DNA from: Variovorax paradoxus_P
GTDB taxonomy: Bacteria; Pseudomonadota; Gammaproteobacteria; Burkholderiales; Burkholderiaceae_C
Direction: 5' to 3' (one strand)
DNA: 64,000 nt
Assembly (NCBI RefSeq): GCF_050627025.1
Contig: NZ_CP192472.1
In this document: piece after piece, positions 35,726 through 43,610 of the stretch
Layout of the letters: every line of letters starts with the position of its first letter
Position numbering within the stretch: position 1 is the first letter of the stretch
Program-made: the position numbers and the translations under genes
The notes under the pieces: model-generated
The model's database searches: none
Seen by the model: only the letters and a program-made list of their open reading frames with translations
Told to the model about the DNA's origin: nothing

Positions 35726-36539
35726 GCGGACCGTGTCCCTTGCCGATTTGCACGGTGGCACCCGCCGCCATGGCGCCGAGCACGAACGCGCGTGCGCGCT
35801 CCACGGCCTCGGGCAACGCCAGGCCCAGCGCCAGGTGCGCGGCTATCGCGGACGACAGCGTGCAACCGGTGCCATGCAGGTTGCGGCTTGCAATGCGGGC
35901 CGAGGCCAGGCGCTTGCGCAGGCCGCCGCGCCCCAACAGCACATCGACCACTTCGTCACCCGGCAAATGCCCGCCTTTGAGCAGCACAGCTTGCGCGCCG
36001 AGTGCCAGCAGTTCTTCGGCTGCTCCGTCGAGCGCATCGATGCCGTCGATGGCGTGGCCGATGAGCAAGGCGGCTTCATCGAGATTGGGCGTAACCACCG
36101 CGGCGCGCGGAAACAGTTCTCGCACCAGCACCTGGACCGTCTCTGCGGCAATCAGGCGGTCTCCGCTGGTCGCCACCATGACCGGATCGAGCACCACATT
36201 CGGCAACCGGTAGTGGTCGATGGCCCAGGCCACTACATCGACCACCTCGGGGGCGTGCAGCATGCCGAGCTTGACCGCATCGACACCGAGGTCTTCGACC
36301 ACGGCCTGGATCTGCGCCTTGAGAAAAGCCGGCGGCACGCCGTGAATGCCCGACACGCCGCGCGTGTTCTGCGCGGTGAGCGCAGTGATCGCGGTCATGC
36401 CGTAGCAGCCGAGCGCGGCGAAGGTCTTCAGGTCGGCCTGGATGCCCGCACCACCGCCGCTGTCGGAGCCGGCAATCGAGAGCACGCGCACGTAGCGCTG
36501 GGGCGCTTGGTGCGCGTCGGAGTGTGCAGCTTGGGTCAT
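35676..36539 (-). CDS. thiD: Hydroxymethylpyrimidine/phosphomethylpyrimidine kinase
   Basis: 287 residues from ATG 36539. It phosphorylates HMP to HMP-P and then HMP-PP. It has the ribokinase-like fold: VLSIAGSDSGGGAGIQADLKTF near the N-terminus, GCYGMTAITALTAQNT, VLDPVMVATSG, VVTPNLDEAALL, LLKGGHL and the anion-hole NLHGTGCTLSSAIAA (fragments). It stands on the opposite strand between cytX and thiO, so it is antisense to any read-through transcript joining the riboswitch to thiOSGE. Confidence 0.95.
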   Translation of the reverse strand: MTQAAHSDAHQAPQRYVRVLSIAGSDSGGGAGIQADLKTFAALGCYGMTAITALTAQNTRGVSGIHGVPPAFLKAQIQAVVEDLGVDAVKLGMLHAPEVVDVVAWAIDHYRLPNVVLDPVMVATSGDRLIAAETVQVLVRELFPRAAVVTPNLDEAALLIGHAIDGIDALDGAAEELLALGAQAVLLKGGHLPGDEVVDVLLGRGGLRKRLASARIASRNLHGTGCTLSSAIAAHLALGLALPEAVERARAFVLGAMAAGATVQIGKGHGPLNHGFAPVPMHRLPLL

Positions 36540-36573
36540 GCTGAAAATTATCGGCGACTCGCCTTGCCTTGCT

Positions 36574-36671
36574 TCCTCCCCTCCCGGGGGAGGGCTGGGG
36601 TGGGGGCAAGCGGCGCATCCGTTGCGCGCTCTGCCCGCCCCCATCCCAACCTTTCCACAGCGGGGAAAGGA
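36574..36671. repeat. GC-rich inverted-repeat element in the thiD-thiO divergent region
   Basis: The element has an outer inverted repeat, GGCTGGGGTGGGGGC against GCCCCCATCCCAACC (13 of 15 pairs). A CCTCCCc-tcc-GGGGGAGG hairpin lies on its left. A CCTTTCC-acagc-GGGGAAAGG hairpin lies on its right and runs into the thiO ribosome-binding region (AAAGGAG). It resembles dispersed Burkholderiales intergenic repeats of the type CTCCC...GCTGGGGTGGGGGC. No second riboswitch is visible here. Confidence 0.55.
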
Positions 36672-36679
36672 GCAACGCC

Positions 36680-37771
36680 ATGAGCCTTCCGTTTCAATCG
36701 GCCGCCATTCTCGGCGCGGGGCTGATGGGCCGCCTGCTCGCGGTCACGCTGGCACGGGCCGGCTGCAAGGTCGAGTTGTTCGATGCAGCAGGTCCCACGG
36801 CCGAAGGCGCGGCGGCGCGCGTGGCGGCCGCCATGCTCGCGCCGCTGGCTGAATCCGCAGTGGCTCCAGCTTCAGTGGTGCGCATGGGCCACTACGCATT
36901 GGCGCGCTGGCCCGAACTGCTGGCGCCGCTCACGCAACCTGTGTTCTTTCAGCGCGAGGGCACGCTGGTGCTTTGGCACCGGCAAGATGCCGCCGAGGCG
37001 GCGCGGCTCGCGCGCGTGTTGGCCCGCACCGGCCAGCAGGTGCCCGAACTCGCCCCCATGCAAACGCTCGACGGCAGCGGCATCGCCGCGCTCGAGCCTT
37101 CATTGGGCCAGCGCTTCGCACAGGGGCTTTTGCTCCCCGGAGAAGGCCAGCTCGACAACCGCGCTCTGCTCTCGGCACTGCTCGCCACGCTGGAGGCCAG
37201 CCCGAACGTGCAGTTGCATTGGCAGTCGCCACGCGCACCAAGCGATTTCTCTCCGGGCGCCCCCGGCCAGCCCGACCGCGTGATCGACTGCCGCGGCCTC
37301 GGAGCAAAACCTCAATGGAATGCACTGCGCGGCGTGCGCGGCGAAGTCATTCGCGTGCATGCGCCGGAGGTGGCATTGCAACGGCCCACGCGGCTGGTGC
37401 ATCCGCGATATCCGCTCTACATAGCGCCCAAGCCCGGCGGCGTGTTCGTGATTGGGGCGACCGAGATCGAATCGGACGATATGTCGCCCGCCAGCGTGCG
37501 CTCCACGCTCGAGCTATTGAGCGCAGCCTACGCGGTGCACAGCGGTTTTGCCGAGGCCCGCATTCTCGAGATTGCGACGCAATGCCGCCCCACGCTGCCC
37601 GACAACCTGCCCGCCATCCGCCAGGGGCACCCGCGCGTGCTGCAGATCAACGGCCTGTACCGCCACGGCTTCATGATCGCGCCCGCCCTGCTCGACGCAG
37701 CCATGGAACTGCTTGCGCACGGCCGCTCTGCTCTTGCGCAAGGGCTTGGCCTGGAGATTTCCGAAACATGA
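36680..37771 (+). CDS. thiO: FAD-dependent glycine oxidase-like protein for thiazole synthesis
   Basis: 363 residues from ATG 36680 with AAAGGAG just before it. It oxidises glycine to dehydroglycine, which ThiG uses for the thiazole ring. FAD fold: AAILGAGLMGRLLAVTLARAGCKVELFD (split here). ARVAAAMLAPLAE matches the ThiO/DAO signature after the fold; the C-terminus has the LPAIRQGHPRVLQINGLYRHGFMIAPAL pattern (fragments). It overlaps thiS by 4 nt and starts the thiOSGE run. Confidence 0.9.
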   Translation: MSLPFQSAAILGAGLMGRLLAVTLARAGCKVELFDAAGPTAEGAAARVAAAMLAPLAESAVAPASVVRMGHYALARWPELLAPLTQPVFFQREGTLVLWHRQDAAEAARLARVLARTGQQVPELAPMQTLDGSGIAALEPSLGQRFAQGLLLPGEGQLDNRALLSALLATLEASPNVQLHWQSPRAPSDFSPGAPGQPDRVIDCRGLGAKPQWNALRGVRGEVIRVHAPEVALQRPTRLVHPRYPLYIAPKPGGVFVIGATEIESDDMSPASVRSTLELLSAAYAVHSGFAEARILEIATQCRPTLPDNLPAIRQGHPRVLQINGLYRHGFMIAPALLDAAMELLAHGRSALAQGLGLEISET

Positions 37772-37971
37772 CGATTGACGTGCTGATCAACGACAAGCCT
37801 TTTGCGCTGCCCGAAAGCGCCACGCTGGTAGATGCGCTGGCCGCGCTGAACGCCGTGCCGCCTTTTGCGGTGGCAGTGAACCGCGAATTTGTACCGCGCT
37901 CGGGCTATGCGGCGCGTGCACTGCAACCCCAGGACCGCATCGAAGTGATCCGCCCCGTGACGGGCGGGTGA
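37768..37971 (+). CDS. thiS: Thiamine biosynthesis sulfur carrier protein
   Basis: 67 residues with the ubiquitin-like fold. It ends in Gly-Gly (VTGG), the site that is adenylated and converted to thiocarboxylate before sulfur transfer to the thiazole. TIDVLINDKPFALPESATLVDALAAL and VAVNREFVPRSGYAARALQPQDRIEVIRPVTGG (fragments) fit the family. It overlaps thiO by 4 nt. thiF, its usual activating enzyme gene, is not in this cluster. Confidence 0.95.
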   Translation: MTIDVLINDKPFALPESATLVDALAALNAVPPFAVAVNREFVPRSGYAARALQPQDRIEVIRPVTGG

Positions 37972-38002
37972 ACAAACGACATAGCGACGGAGACAAAAAC
38001 CC

Positions 38003-38830
38003 ATGACCACCTCTTCAATCCCTTCCGTTCCAGACGGCGATCCACTGGTTCTGTACGGCCAGACCTTTCACAACCGCCTGCTGCTGGGCACCGCGCGATA
38101 TCCGTCGCCGGACCTGCTCGAAGCCGCGGTAAAGCACGCCAGGCCCGCCATGCTGACGGCGTCGCTACGCCGCCAGTCCGCAAGCCCCGGCGCAAGCGAC
38201 AGCGGCAACGGCTTCTGGGAATTGCTGCGCCGGCTCGCGGTGCCGGTGCTGCCCAACACTGCCGGCTGCCATAGCGTGCAAGAAGTGATCGCTACCGCGC
38301 AGATGGCGCGCGAGCTGTTCGACACGCCGTGGATCAAGCTCGAACTCATCGGCGACGACTACACGCTGCAGCCCGACACGCTGAACCTTGTCGATGCGGC
38401 ATCGCAGCTGATTCGCGACGGCTTCCAGGTGCTGCCCTACTGCACCGAAGACCTCGTGCTGTGCCAGCGCCTCGTCGACGTGGGCTGCCAGGCCGTCATG
38501 CCCTGGGCCGCGCCCATTGGAACCGGCCGCGGCCCGGTGAACCCCTATGCGCTGCAGTTGCTGCGCGAGCGGCTGAGCGTGCCGATGCTGGTCGATGCGG
38601 GCCTGGGCCTGCCCTCGCATGCCTGCCAGGTCATGGAATGGGGCTACGACGGCGTGCTGCTCAATACGGCAGTTGCGCTTGCGCAAGACCCGGTGTCGAT
38701 GGCAGGTGCCTTTGCAGATGCGGTGCAAGCCGGGCGCACGGCCTACCGCTCTGGCGCGATGGCCGCGCAAGACTCCGCGCAGCCAAGCACCCCGGTGCTC
38801 GGCACGCCCTTCTGGCATCACGCAGCATGA
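38003..38830 (+). CDS. thiG: Thiazole synthase
   Basis: 275 residues. It makes thiazole phosphate from deoxyxylulose 5-phosphate, dehydroglycine and ThiS thiocarboxylate. The Schiff-base lysine is Lys112 in WIKLELIGDD. FHNRLLLGTARYPSPDLLEAA, PNTAGCHSVQEVI, VGCQAVMPWAAPIGTGRGP and DAGLGLPSHACQVMEWGYDGVLLNTA (fragments) are all diagnostic. It starts 31 nt after thiS and overlaps thiE by 4 nt. Confidence 0.96.
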   Translation: MTTSSIPSVPDGDPLVLYGQTFHNRLLLGTARYPSPDLLEAAVKHARPAMLTASLRRQSASPGASDSGNGFWELLRRLAVPVLPNTAGCHSVQEVIATAQMARELFDTPWIKLELIGDDYTLQPDTLNLVDAASQLIRDGFQVLPYCTEDLVLCQRLVDVGCQAVMPWAAPIGTGRGPVNPYALQLLRERLSVPMLVDAGLGLPSHACQVMEWGYDGVLLNTAVALAQDPVSMAGAFADAVQAGRTAYRSGAMAAQDSAQPSTPVLGTPFWHHAA

Positions 38831-39759
38831 CCGCGTTGAACGACCATCGGGCTGTTGCCCACGCCATCGTTGCGGCGCATGGCTTGCGCTTTGGCGCCAT
38901 CACGGCCGCGGCCATTTCAGCCGGCAGCTTTTCTTCGGACGACCCGGTGTACCGCGGCGCAAAGCAGGCTTGCTCGGCGCTTGGCTTCATCGAGATAGAC
39001 GCCGAATGCCTTGCGCTCGCATGGCAGGCACAGACGGTGCGCACCGGCGCGTTCGATGCAGACCAGTGGCCCGAAACGCCCGCCGACTTCGGCATGCGCG
39101 CGTTTCCGCCCGCTGCGCGCGACGACACCTTTGCACCCTGTCCCGAACGGCTCGGCCTGTATGCCGTGCTGCCTGATGCGCAATGGGTCGGCCGCATGGC
39201 GCGCGCGGGCGTGCCCACGGTGCAGCTTCGCTTCAAATCGGACGACGCCGCGGCCATCGAGCGCGAAGTGCAAGCAGCCGTCGACGCGGTGCGCGGCACC
39301 GGCGCGCTGCTCTTCATCAACGATCATTGGCAAACGGCCATTGCTGCCGGTGCCTACGGCGTGCACCTGGGCCAAGAAGACCTGGATGCGCTCTTGCCTG
39401 CACAGGTGCAGCAGATACGCGGTGCCGGTCTGCGCCTTGGCGTCAGCACCCACGGCTATGCCGAGATGGTGCGCGCCGATGCGGTGAGCCCAAGCTACAT
39501 CGCCATGGGCGCGGTGTACCCGACCACCCTCAAGAAGATGGCAACCGCTCCGCAGGGCGTAGCGCGGCTTGCAGCGTATGCGCGCCTGTTGCTCGGCTAT
39601 CCGCAAGTGGGCATCGGCGGCATCGATGCGGTGCGCCTGCCGGAAGTGCTTGCCACCGGCGTTGGCTCCGTCGCCGTGGTACGCGCGCTTGTCACCGCAG
39701 ACAACCCGGAGGCCACGGCCGCTCAATGGATGGCTGCCATGAGCGCAGCCGCCGCATGA
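38827..39759 (+). CDS. thiE: Thiamine phosphate synthase with N-terminal extension
   Basis: 310 residues, about 100 longer than typical ThiE. Residues from about 110 on form the TIM-barrel enzyme that joins HMP-PP and thiazole phosphate: TVQLRFKSDD, LLFINDHWQTAIAAGAYGVHLGQEDL (split here), LGVSTHGYAEM, YIAMGAVYPTTLKK and VGIGGIDAV. Residues 1-105 (GLRFGAITAAAISAGSFSSDD..., PETPADFGMRAFPPAA) match no domain I recognise. The ATG overlaps the thiG stop (ATGA), which supports the long form. Confidence 0.93.
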   Translation: MTALNDHRAVAHAIVAAHGLRFGAITAAAISAGSFSSDDPVYRGAKQACSALGFIEIDAECLALAWQAQTVRTGAFDADQWPETPADFGMRAFPPAARDDTFAPCPERLGLYAVLPDAQWVGRMARAGVPTVQLRFKSDDAAAIEREVQAAVDAVRGTGALLFINDHWQTAIAAGAYGVHLGQEDLDALLPAQVQQIRGAGLRLGVSTHGYAEMVRADAVSPSYIAMGAVYPTTLKKMATAPQGVARLAAYARLLLGYPQVGIGGIDAVRLPEVLATGVGSVAVVRALVTADNPEATAAQWMAAMSAAAA

Positions 39760-41933
39760 ACAAGACAAGAATGGCAAAAATGCAATTTCCTTTTCCCGCA
39801 TGGCCGCTGTCGCCGGTGTCGCCTGCAACGGCTGTCGCCCTCCTCCTGGCGGCCAGCGGCGCGCAGGCCCAGCAGCCAACAGAGCTGCCCGCCATCACGG
39901 TGAACGAAAGCAATGCGGCGCCCCAAGCCGAGGTGAGCGGCTTCGGCGACGTGCCGGTGCGCGAACTGCCGCTCTCTGCCACCGTCATCGACAGCACGCA
40001 GCTTCGCGCAAGCGGTGCGCGCCGGCTTGCCGACCTTGCGCAGTTCGATTCATCGGTGACCGATGCCTACAACTCCGCCGGCTACTGGGACTACCTGACC
40101 GTGCGCGGCTTTGTGCTGGACAACCGCTTCAACTACAGGCGCGAGGGTTTGCCGATCAGCGCTGAAACGTCGATTCCGCTCGACAACAAAGAGCGCGTTG
40201 AAATCTTGCGCGGCACCAGCGGCATCCAGGCCGGCACCAGCGCACCGGGCGGGCTGGTCAACTACGTGGTCAAGCGGCCGACCGAGCAAGACCTGCGCAC
40301 GCTGCGCCTCGAAACCACCAGCCGCGGCAGCGTGCTGGGCGCGCTCGATCTTGGCGGACGCTTCGGTGCGAATCGCGAGTTCGGCTATCGACTCAACGTG
40401 GTGAATGAAAGCCTCAAGCCGCTCACGCACAACCTCGACGGCAACCGCAACATGTTTTCGCTGGCCGGCGATTGGCGCATCACGCGCGACTCGGTGCTCG
40501 AGTTTGAAATCGAGCGCAGCCACAAGACACAGCCGAGCCAGAACGGCTTCAGCCTGCTGGGCAACACGCTGCCCGCGCCGGTCGATCCGAAGATCAACCT
40601 CAACAACCAGCCGTGGTCGCAGCCTTCGGAGTTCAACGCGCTTACCGGCAGCGTGCGCTTCAGCCAGGCGCTCAATGCCGACTGGCGCTGGAGCGCACAA
40701 ATCGGGCAACAGCGGCTCAAGACCGATGACCGCCTGGCCTACGCATTCGGCTGCGGCGCCGAAGGCAACTACGACCGCTACTGCTCCGACGGCACCTTCG
40801 ACTTCTACGACTTTCGCAGCGAGAACGAGCGCCGCACCCAGACCGCGGGCAGCCTGAACCTCAAGGGCAACGTGATGACCGGCAGCGTGCGGCATGAGTT
40901 GGGCTTTGGCTTGCTCGCAAGCCGCGTGCGCAATCGCTTTCAGGACCAGGCGTACAACTACGTCGGCACCGGCAATATCTGGGCAACGGCCATCGTGCCG
41001 CCAGACCCCACGCTCACAGACGCCAACACCAACCGCGACGAGCGCTCGACCGAGCTTTCGGTGCAAGACGCCATTCGCTGGAACAGCCGCTTCACGACAT
41101 GGATCGGCGTGCGCCACACGCGGCTCGATCGCGACAGCATTCGTACCGACGGTTCGCGGCCCACCGGCTACAAGGACGGCATCACCACGCCATGGGTTGC
41201 CGCCAGCTACGCCATTCAGCCCGGGCTGCTGGCATATGCAAGCTGGGGCAAGGGCGTGGAGTCGCAGGTGGTGCCGAACAAGAGTTCGCAGTACACGAAC
41301 GCCGGTGAGGCGCTGCCCGCGCTCACCTCGCGCCAGTGGGAGCTTGGGCTCAAGGGCGGCAACGATGTCTTCAACTGGCAGCTTGCGTGGTTCGACATCA
41401 AGCGCCCGATGACGAACCTCGACGCCTGCAGCCGCCTGGGCACCACGCCTTGCGACGGCCGCTACGACGGCAGCGCGGCGCATCGCGGCCTTGAAGCGGG
41501 CGCGCAGTGGAACACCGGCCCCTGGCGCCTTGGCGGCAGCGTCACGCTCATGGACGCCAAGCGCCGCGGCAGCACCGCTGAGCCTTCCATCAACGGCCAA
41601 TGGCCTACCAACGTGCCCAAGCAGGTGCTGCGCGCACAGGCCGCATACCGCGTTGCATCGGTGCCCGGCCTCGAGGTGCTCGGGCAGCTTTCGCACGAAG
41701 GCCGGCGCAATGTGCTGCCCGATGGATCGATCGCCCTGCCCTCATGGACCCGCGTCGATGCGGTGCTGCGCTACGACACCAGGTTGCGCGGTGTTCAGAC
41801 GAGCTGGAGCCTTGCCGTCGATAACCTGTTCGATCGCCGCTACTGGAAAGAATCGCCCTACCAGTTCGGCCATGTGTACCTGTTTCCAGGTGCGCCGCGC
41901 ACGCTGCGGCTTGGTCTGAGCGTGTCGCTGTGA
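39756..41933 (+). CDS. TonB-dependent outer-membrane receptor in the thiamine operon
   Basis: 725 residues; the ATG overlaps the thiE stop by 4 nt. A Sec signal ends near SGAQAQ, and a possible TonB box is PAITVNE. The plug domain has VRGFVLDNRFNYRREGLPI, ERVEILRGTSGIQAG and PGGLVNYVVKRPT. The 22-strand barrel ends in the aromatic-type LRLGLSVSL. By sequence it belongs to the siderophore-receptor group (FhuE/FpvA-like plug). Its translational coupling to thiE suggests that its ligand is thiamine or a thiamine precursor rather than a siderophore. That is inference from context. Confidence 0.88.
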   Translation: MNKTRMAKMQFPFPAWPLSPVSPATAVALLLAASGAQAQQPTELPAITVNESNAAPQAEVSGFGDVPVRELPLSATVIDSTQLRASGARRLADLAQFDSSVTDAYNSAGYWDYLTVRGFVLDNRFNYRREGLPISAETSIPLDNKERVEILRGTSGIQAGTSAPGGLVNYVVKRPTEQDLRTLRLETTSRGSVLGALDLGGRFGANREFGYRLNVVNESLKPLTHNLDGNRNMFSLAGDWRITRDSVLEFEIERSHKTQPSQNGFSLLGNTLPAPVDPKINLNNQPWSQPSEFNALTGSVRFSQALNADWRWSAQIGQQRLKTDDRLAYAFGCGAEGNYDRYCSDGTFDFYDFRSENERRTQTAGSLNLKGNVMTGSVRHELGFGLLASRVRNRFQDQAYNYVGTGNIWATAIVPPDPTLTDANTNRDERSTELSVQDAIRWNSRFTTWIGVRHTRLDRDSIRTDGSRPTGYKDGITTPWVAASYAIQPGLLAYASWGKGVESQVVPNKSSQYTNAGEALPALTSRQWELGLKGGNDVFNWQLAWFDIKRPMTNLDACSRLGTTPCDGRYDGSAAHRGLEAGAQWNTGPWRLGGSVTLMDAKRRGSTAEPSINGQWPTNVPKQVLRAQAAYRVASVPGLEVLGQLSHEGRRNVLPDGSIALPSWTRVDAVLRYDTRLRGVQTSWSLAVDNLFDRRYWKESPYQFGHVYLFPGAPRTLRLGLSVSL

Positions 41934-41981
41934 GCAACGCTCAAAAAATTTTCAAAAATTTATCGCGGACGTATTCGTGGG

Positions 41982-42011
41982 TTCGAAAGGCCGAAAAAAT
42001 CACGCTATAAT
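41982..42011 (+). promoter_or_regulatory. Putative sigma-70 promoter for tRNA-Asn
   Basis: A perfect TATAAT at 42006-42011 lies 12 nt before the tRNA. A weaker TTCGAA at 41982-41987 is spaced 18 nt from it. AT-rich DNA further upstream (41941-41962) could act as an UP element. Confidence 0.6.
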
Positions 42012-42022
42012 CTGAGGCTTGT

Positions 42023-42098
42023 TCCTCGATAGCTCAGTTGGTAGAGCGCCGGACTGTTAATCCGTAGGTCCCTGGTTCGAGCCCAGGTCGAGGAGCCA
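42023..42098 (+). tRNA. tRNA-Asn (anticodon GTT)
   Basis: 76 nt with encoded CCA. The acceptor stem TCCTCGA (42023-42029) pairs with TCGAGGA (42088-42094). The D-loop contains AGCTCAGTTGGTAGAGC and the T-arm GGTTCGAGCC. The anticodon loop is CTGTTAA with GTT at 42056-42058. There is no sign of an integrated element using its 3' end: the next feature is its own terminator, then a LysR gene. Confidence 0.97.
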
Positions 42099-42122
42099 CT
42101 ACAAAGCCATAAAGGCCTCTGA

Positions 42123-42160
42123 ATGCCCCGCTACTTTAAAGGTAGCGGGGCATTTACTTT
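42123..42160 (+). terminator. Rho-independent terminator after tRNA-Asn
   Basis: A perfect 12-bp stem (ATGCCCCGCTAC / GTAGCGGGGCAT) closes a 7-nt TTTAAAG loop. It is followed by TTACTTTT. Confidence 0.92.
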
Positions 42161-42315
42161 TGGAAGCTCCGCTTTGGGCATCGACGCAAAGTTCGCCCAT
42201 CATTCAAGCGGCATGGTCATCCAAAGACCATGGCAGGTTGCTCAGCCGATATCCCTGGCGATCCACAATCAATGCACTGGACGCAATTGCCCATCGCTGG
42301 GCCGCAAGGAGCCCC

Positions 42316-43209
42316 ATGGACCTCAAGCGCTGGACTCATATCGTTGCCGTGGCCGATCGGCGAAGCTTCATTCGGGCTGCCGAACAGGTGCACCTGAGCC
42401 AACCCGCCTTGACCCGCAGCATCCAGGCGGCGGAAGCCGAGCTGGGCCTGCAGCTGTTCGATCGCGGAACGAACGAAGTGGTGACTACACCGGCCGGTGA
42501 ATTCGTCGTTGCACGCGCCCGGCAGCTCGTCTTCAACAGTCGCTGCCTGGAGCGCGACGTGGAGCTCTACCGCAGCCGCAGCCTGGGCGACACGGCGTTC
42601 GGCGTTGGCCCTTTTCCGGCGGCAACTTTTCTGTCGCAGCTGATGACCGGCATGCGACGCGAATTTCCGGGCATCAACCTGCGCGTGGAGATCAGCAATT
42701 GGCAACTGCTGCTGAAGCGCCTCGTCGAGGAGGACATCGAGTTCTTCGTTGCCGACACCAGGGACTTGCCACCCGACCCCAATCTGTACATTCGTGCCTT
42801 GCACCGCCAACCGGGAGGGTTCTACGTGCGCGCAGATCACCCGTTGGCAGCGCGCAAGTCGGTCTCGCTGCAGCAACTCTGGTCGCACGGCGTTCTCTCG
42901 GTGCGGCTGCCTGCCGGCGTACGCGCTGCGCTCTCCCGCCTGCTTGGCCTGGCGTCGCCGGCCGATCTTTCGCTCGCTCTGGAATGCGACGACATCGAGC
43001 TGCTGAAAAAAGTGGCGCTCGCCTCCGACTCGGTACTGGCCGCCCCGCATGCCGCGGTCGAGGAAGAGGTTGCGGCCGGCAAACTTCACCCGCTGGAGGC
43101 CAGCGACCTGCCTGCGCAGTCGTCAGAAATGGGCGTTGTCACATTGCGCGGCCGCACGCCTTCGCCGATGGCCGAGCTCATCATCAGCAGGTTGCCGGCA
43201 AGAGGATGA
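42316..43209 (+). CDS. LysR-family transcriptional regulator
   Basis: 297 residues from ATG 42316, with AAGGAG about 5 nt upstream. The helix-turn-helix (residues 3-60) reads LKRWTHIVAVADRRSFIRAAEQVHLSQPALTRSIQAAEAELGLQLFDR (fragments). The effector domain follows (about 90-290). No divergent target gene lies nearby, since the upstream neighbour is the tRNA, so the regulon is not evident. It is followed by a 400-bp stretch without a convincing gene. Confidence 0.88.
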   Translation: MDLKRWTHIVAVADRRSFIRAAEQVHLSQPALTRSIQAAEAELGLQLFDRGTNEVVTTPAGEFVVARARQLVFNSRCLERDVELYRSRSLGDTAFGVGPFPAATFLSQLMTGMRREFPGINLRVEISNWQLLLKRLVEEDIEFFVADTRDLPPDPNLYIRALHRQPGGFYVRADHPLAARKSVSLQQLWSHGVLSVRLPAGVRAALSRLLGLASPADLSLALECDDIELLKKVALASDSVLAAPHAAVEEEVAAGKLHPLEASDLPAQSSEMGVVTLRGRTPSPMAELIISRLPARG

Positions 43210-43297
43210 TCGCAGCCATTGCGAGCAGCCTTGCCGCGCTGTATGGCTGCGAGGCCATGCTGAATATAGGCGGGACAATCCGATCGCTCCGCCACGC

Positions 43298-43324
43298 AAA
43301 AAAAAACCCAGCCATAAGGCTGGG
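43298..43324 (-). terminator. Strong rho-independent terminator reading leftward
   Basis: On the minus strand the stem CCCAGCC-ttat-GGCTGGG is followed by nine T residues (43306-43298). No annotated gene lies upstream of it on that strand within 300 nt, so it marks the end of an unknown short transcript starting somewhere in 43330-43610. It could also act as a transcription barrier for the LysR gene region. Confidence 0.85.
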
Positions 43325-43467
43325 CGGAAGCCCTGACGATGTCGCCACGTCAAGGGCCCCGAGAGGAAGAACCAAGGATCGGGGCAACGGCAAATTAGGT
43401 TTGGAAACGCTGGCCGCTTTGTCGGACTTCGCCGACTTGTGGGCCAGAGACCAGCCCGGCAATCATA

Positions 43468-43483
43468 CTGTATGTTTGTACAG
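43468..43483. promoter_or_regulatory. LexA (SOS) box-like palindrome
   Basis: CTGT-atgtttgt-ACAG, within the wider TACTGT...ACAGT context, agrees with the CTGT-N8-ACAG consensus of gammaproteobacterial and betaproteobacterial LexA boxes. It lies in the middle of the 43210-43610 gene-poor stretch, 127 nt before the small membrane gene at 43611 and 160 nt before the leftward terminator. The gene it controls is unclear. Confidence 0.6.
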
Positions 43484-43610
43484 TTTTTCGTTTTTGCCTG
43501 TCGCCCCATTCAGCTGCCGCACGGCAGCCACGTTACAAACGGTCGCGGCTTTGTCTGACATCTGCAATTTTGAAACAACTCGATCTTCGCTTCTCGATTA
43601 GGAGGTTGAG

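Noticed and set aside
36540..36679. A second TPP riboswitch before thiO
   Set aside because: No CTGAGA or ACCTGA...GTAA box is present. The paired segments belong to a GC-rich repeat.
42023..42160. tRNA-Asn as an integration site of a mobile element
   Set aside because: No integrase gene, no duplicated tRNA 3' end and no base-composition change downstream. The following hairpin is its own terminator.
43463..43561. A 32-codon minus-strand frame (MSDKAATVCNVAAVRQLNG...) spanning the SOS-like box
   Set aside because: No ribosome-binding site was seen, the LexA-like palindrome would be inside the coding region, and its stop lies just past the palindrome. A small RNA or pure regulatory region explains the stretch better.
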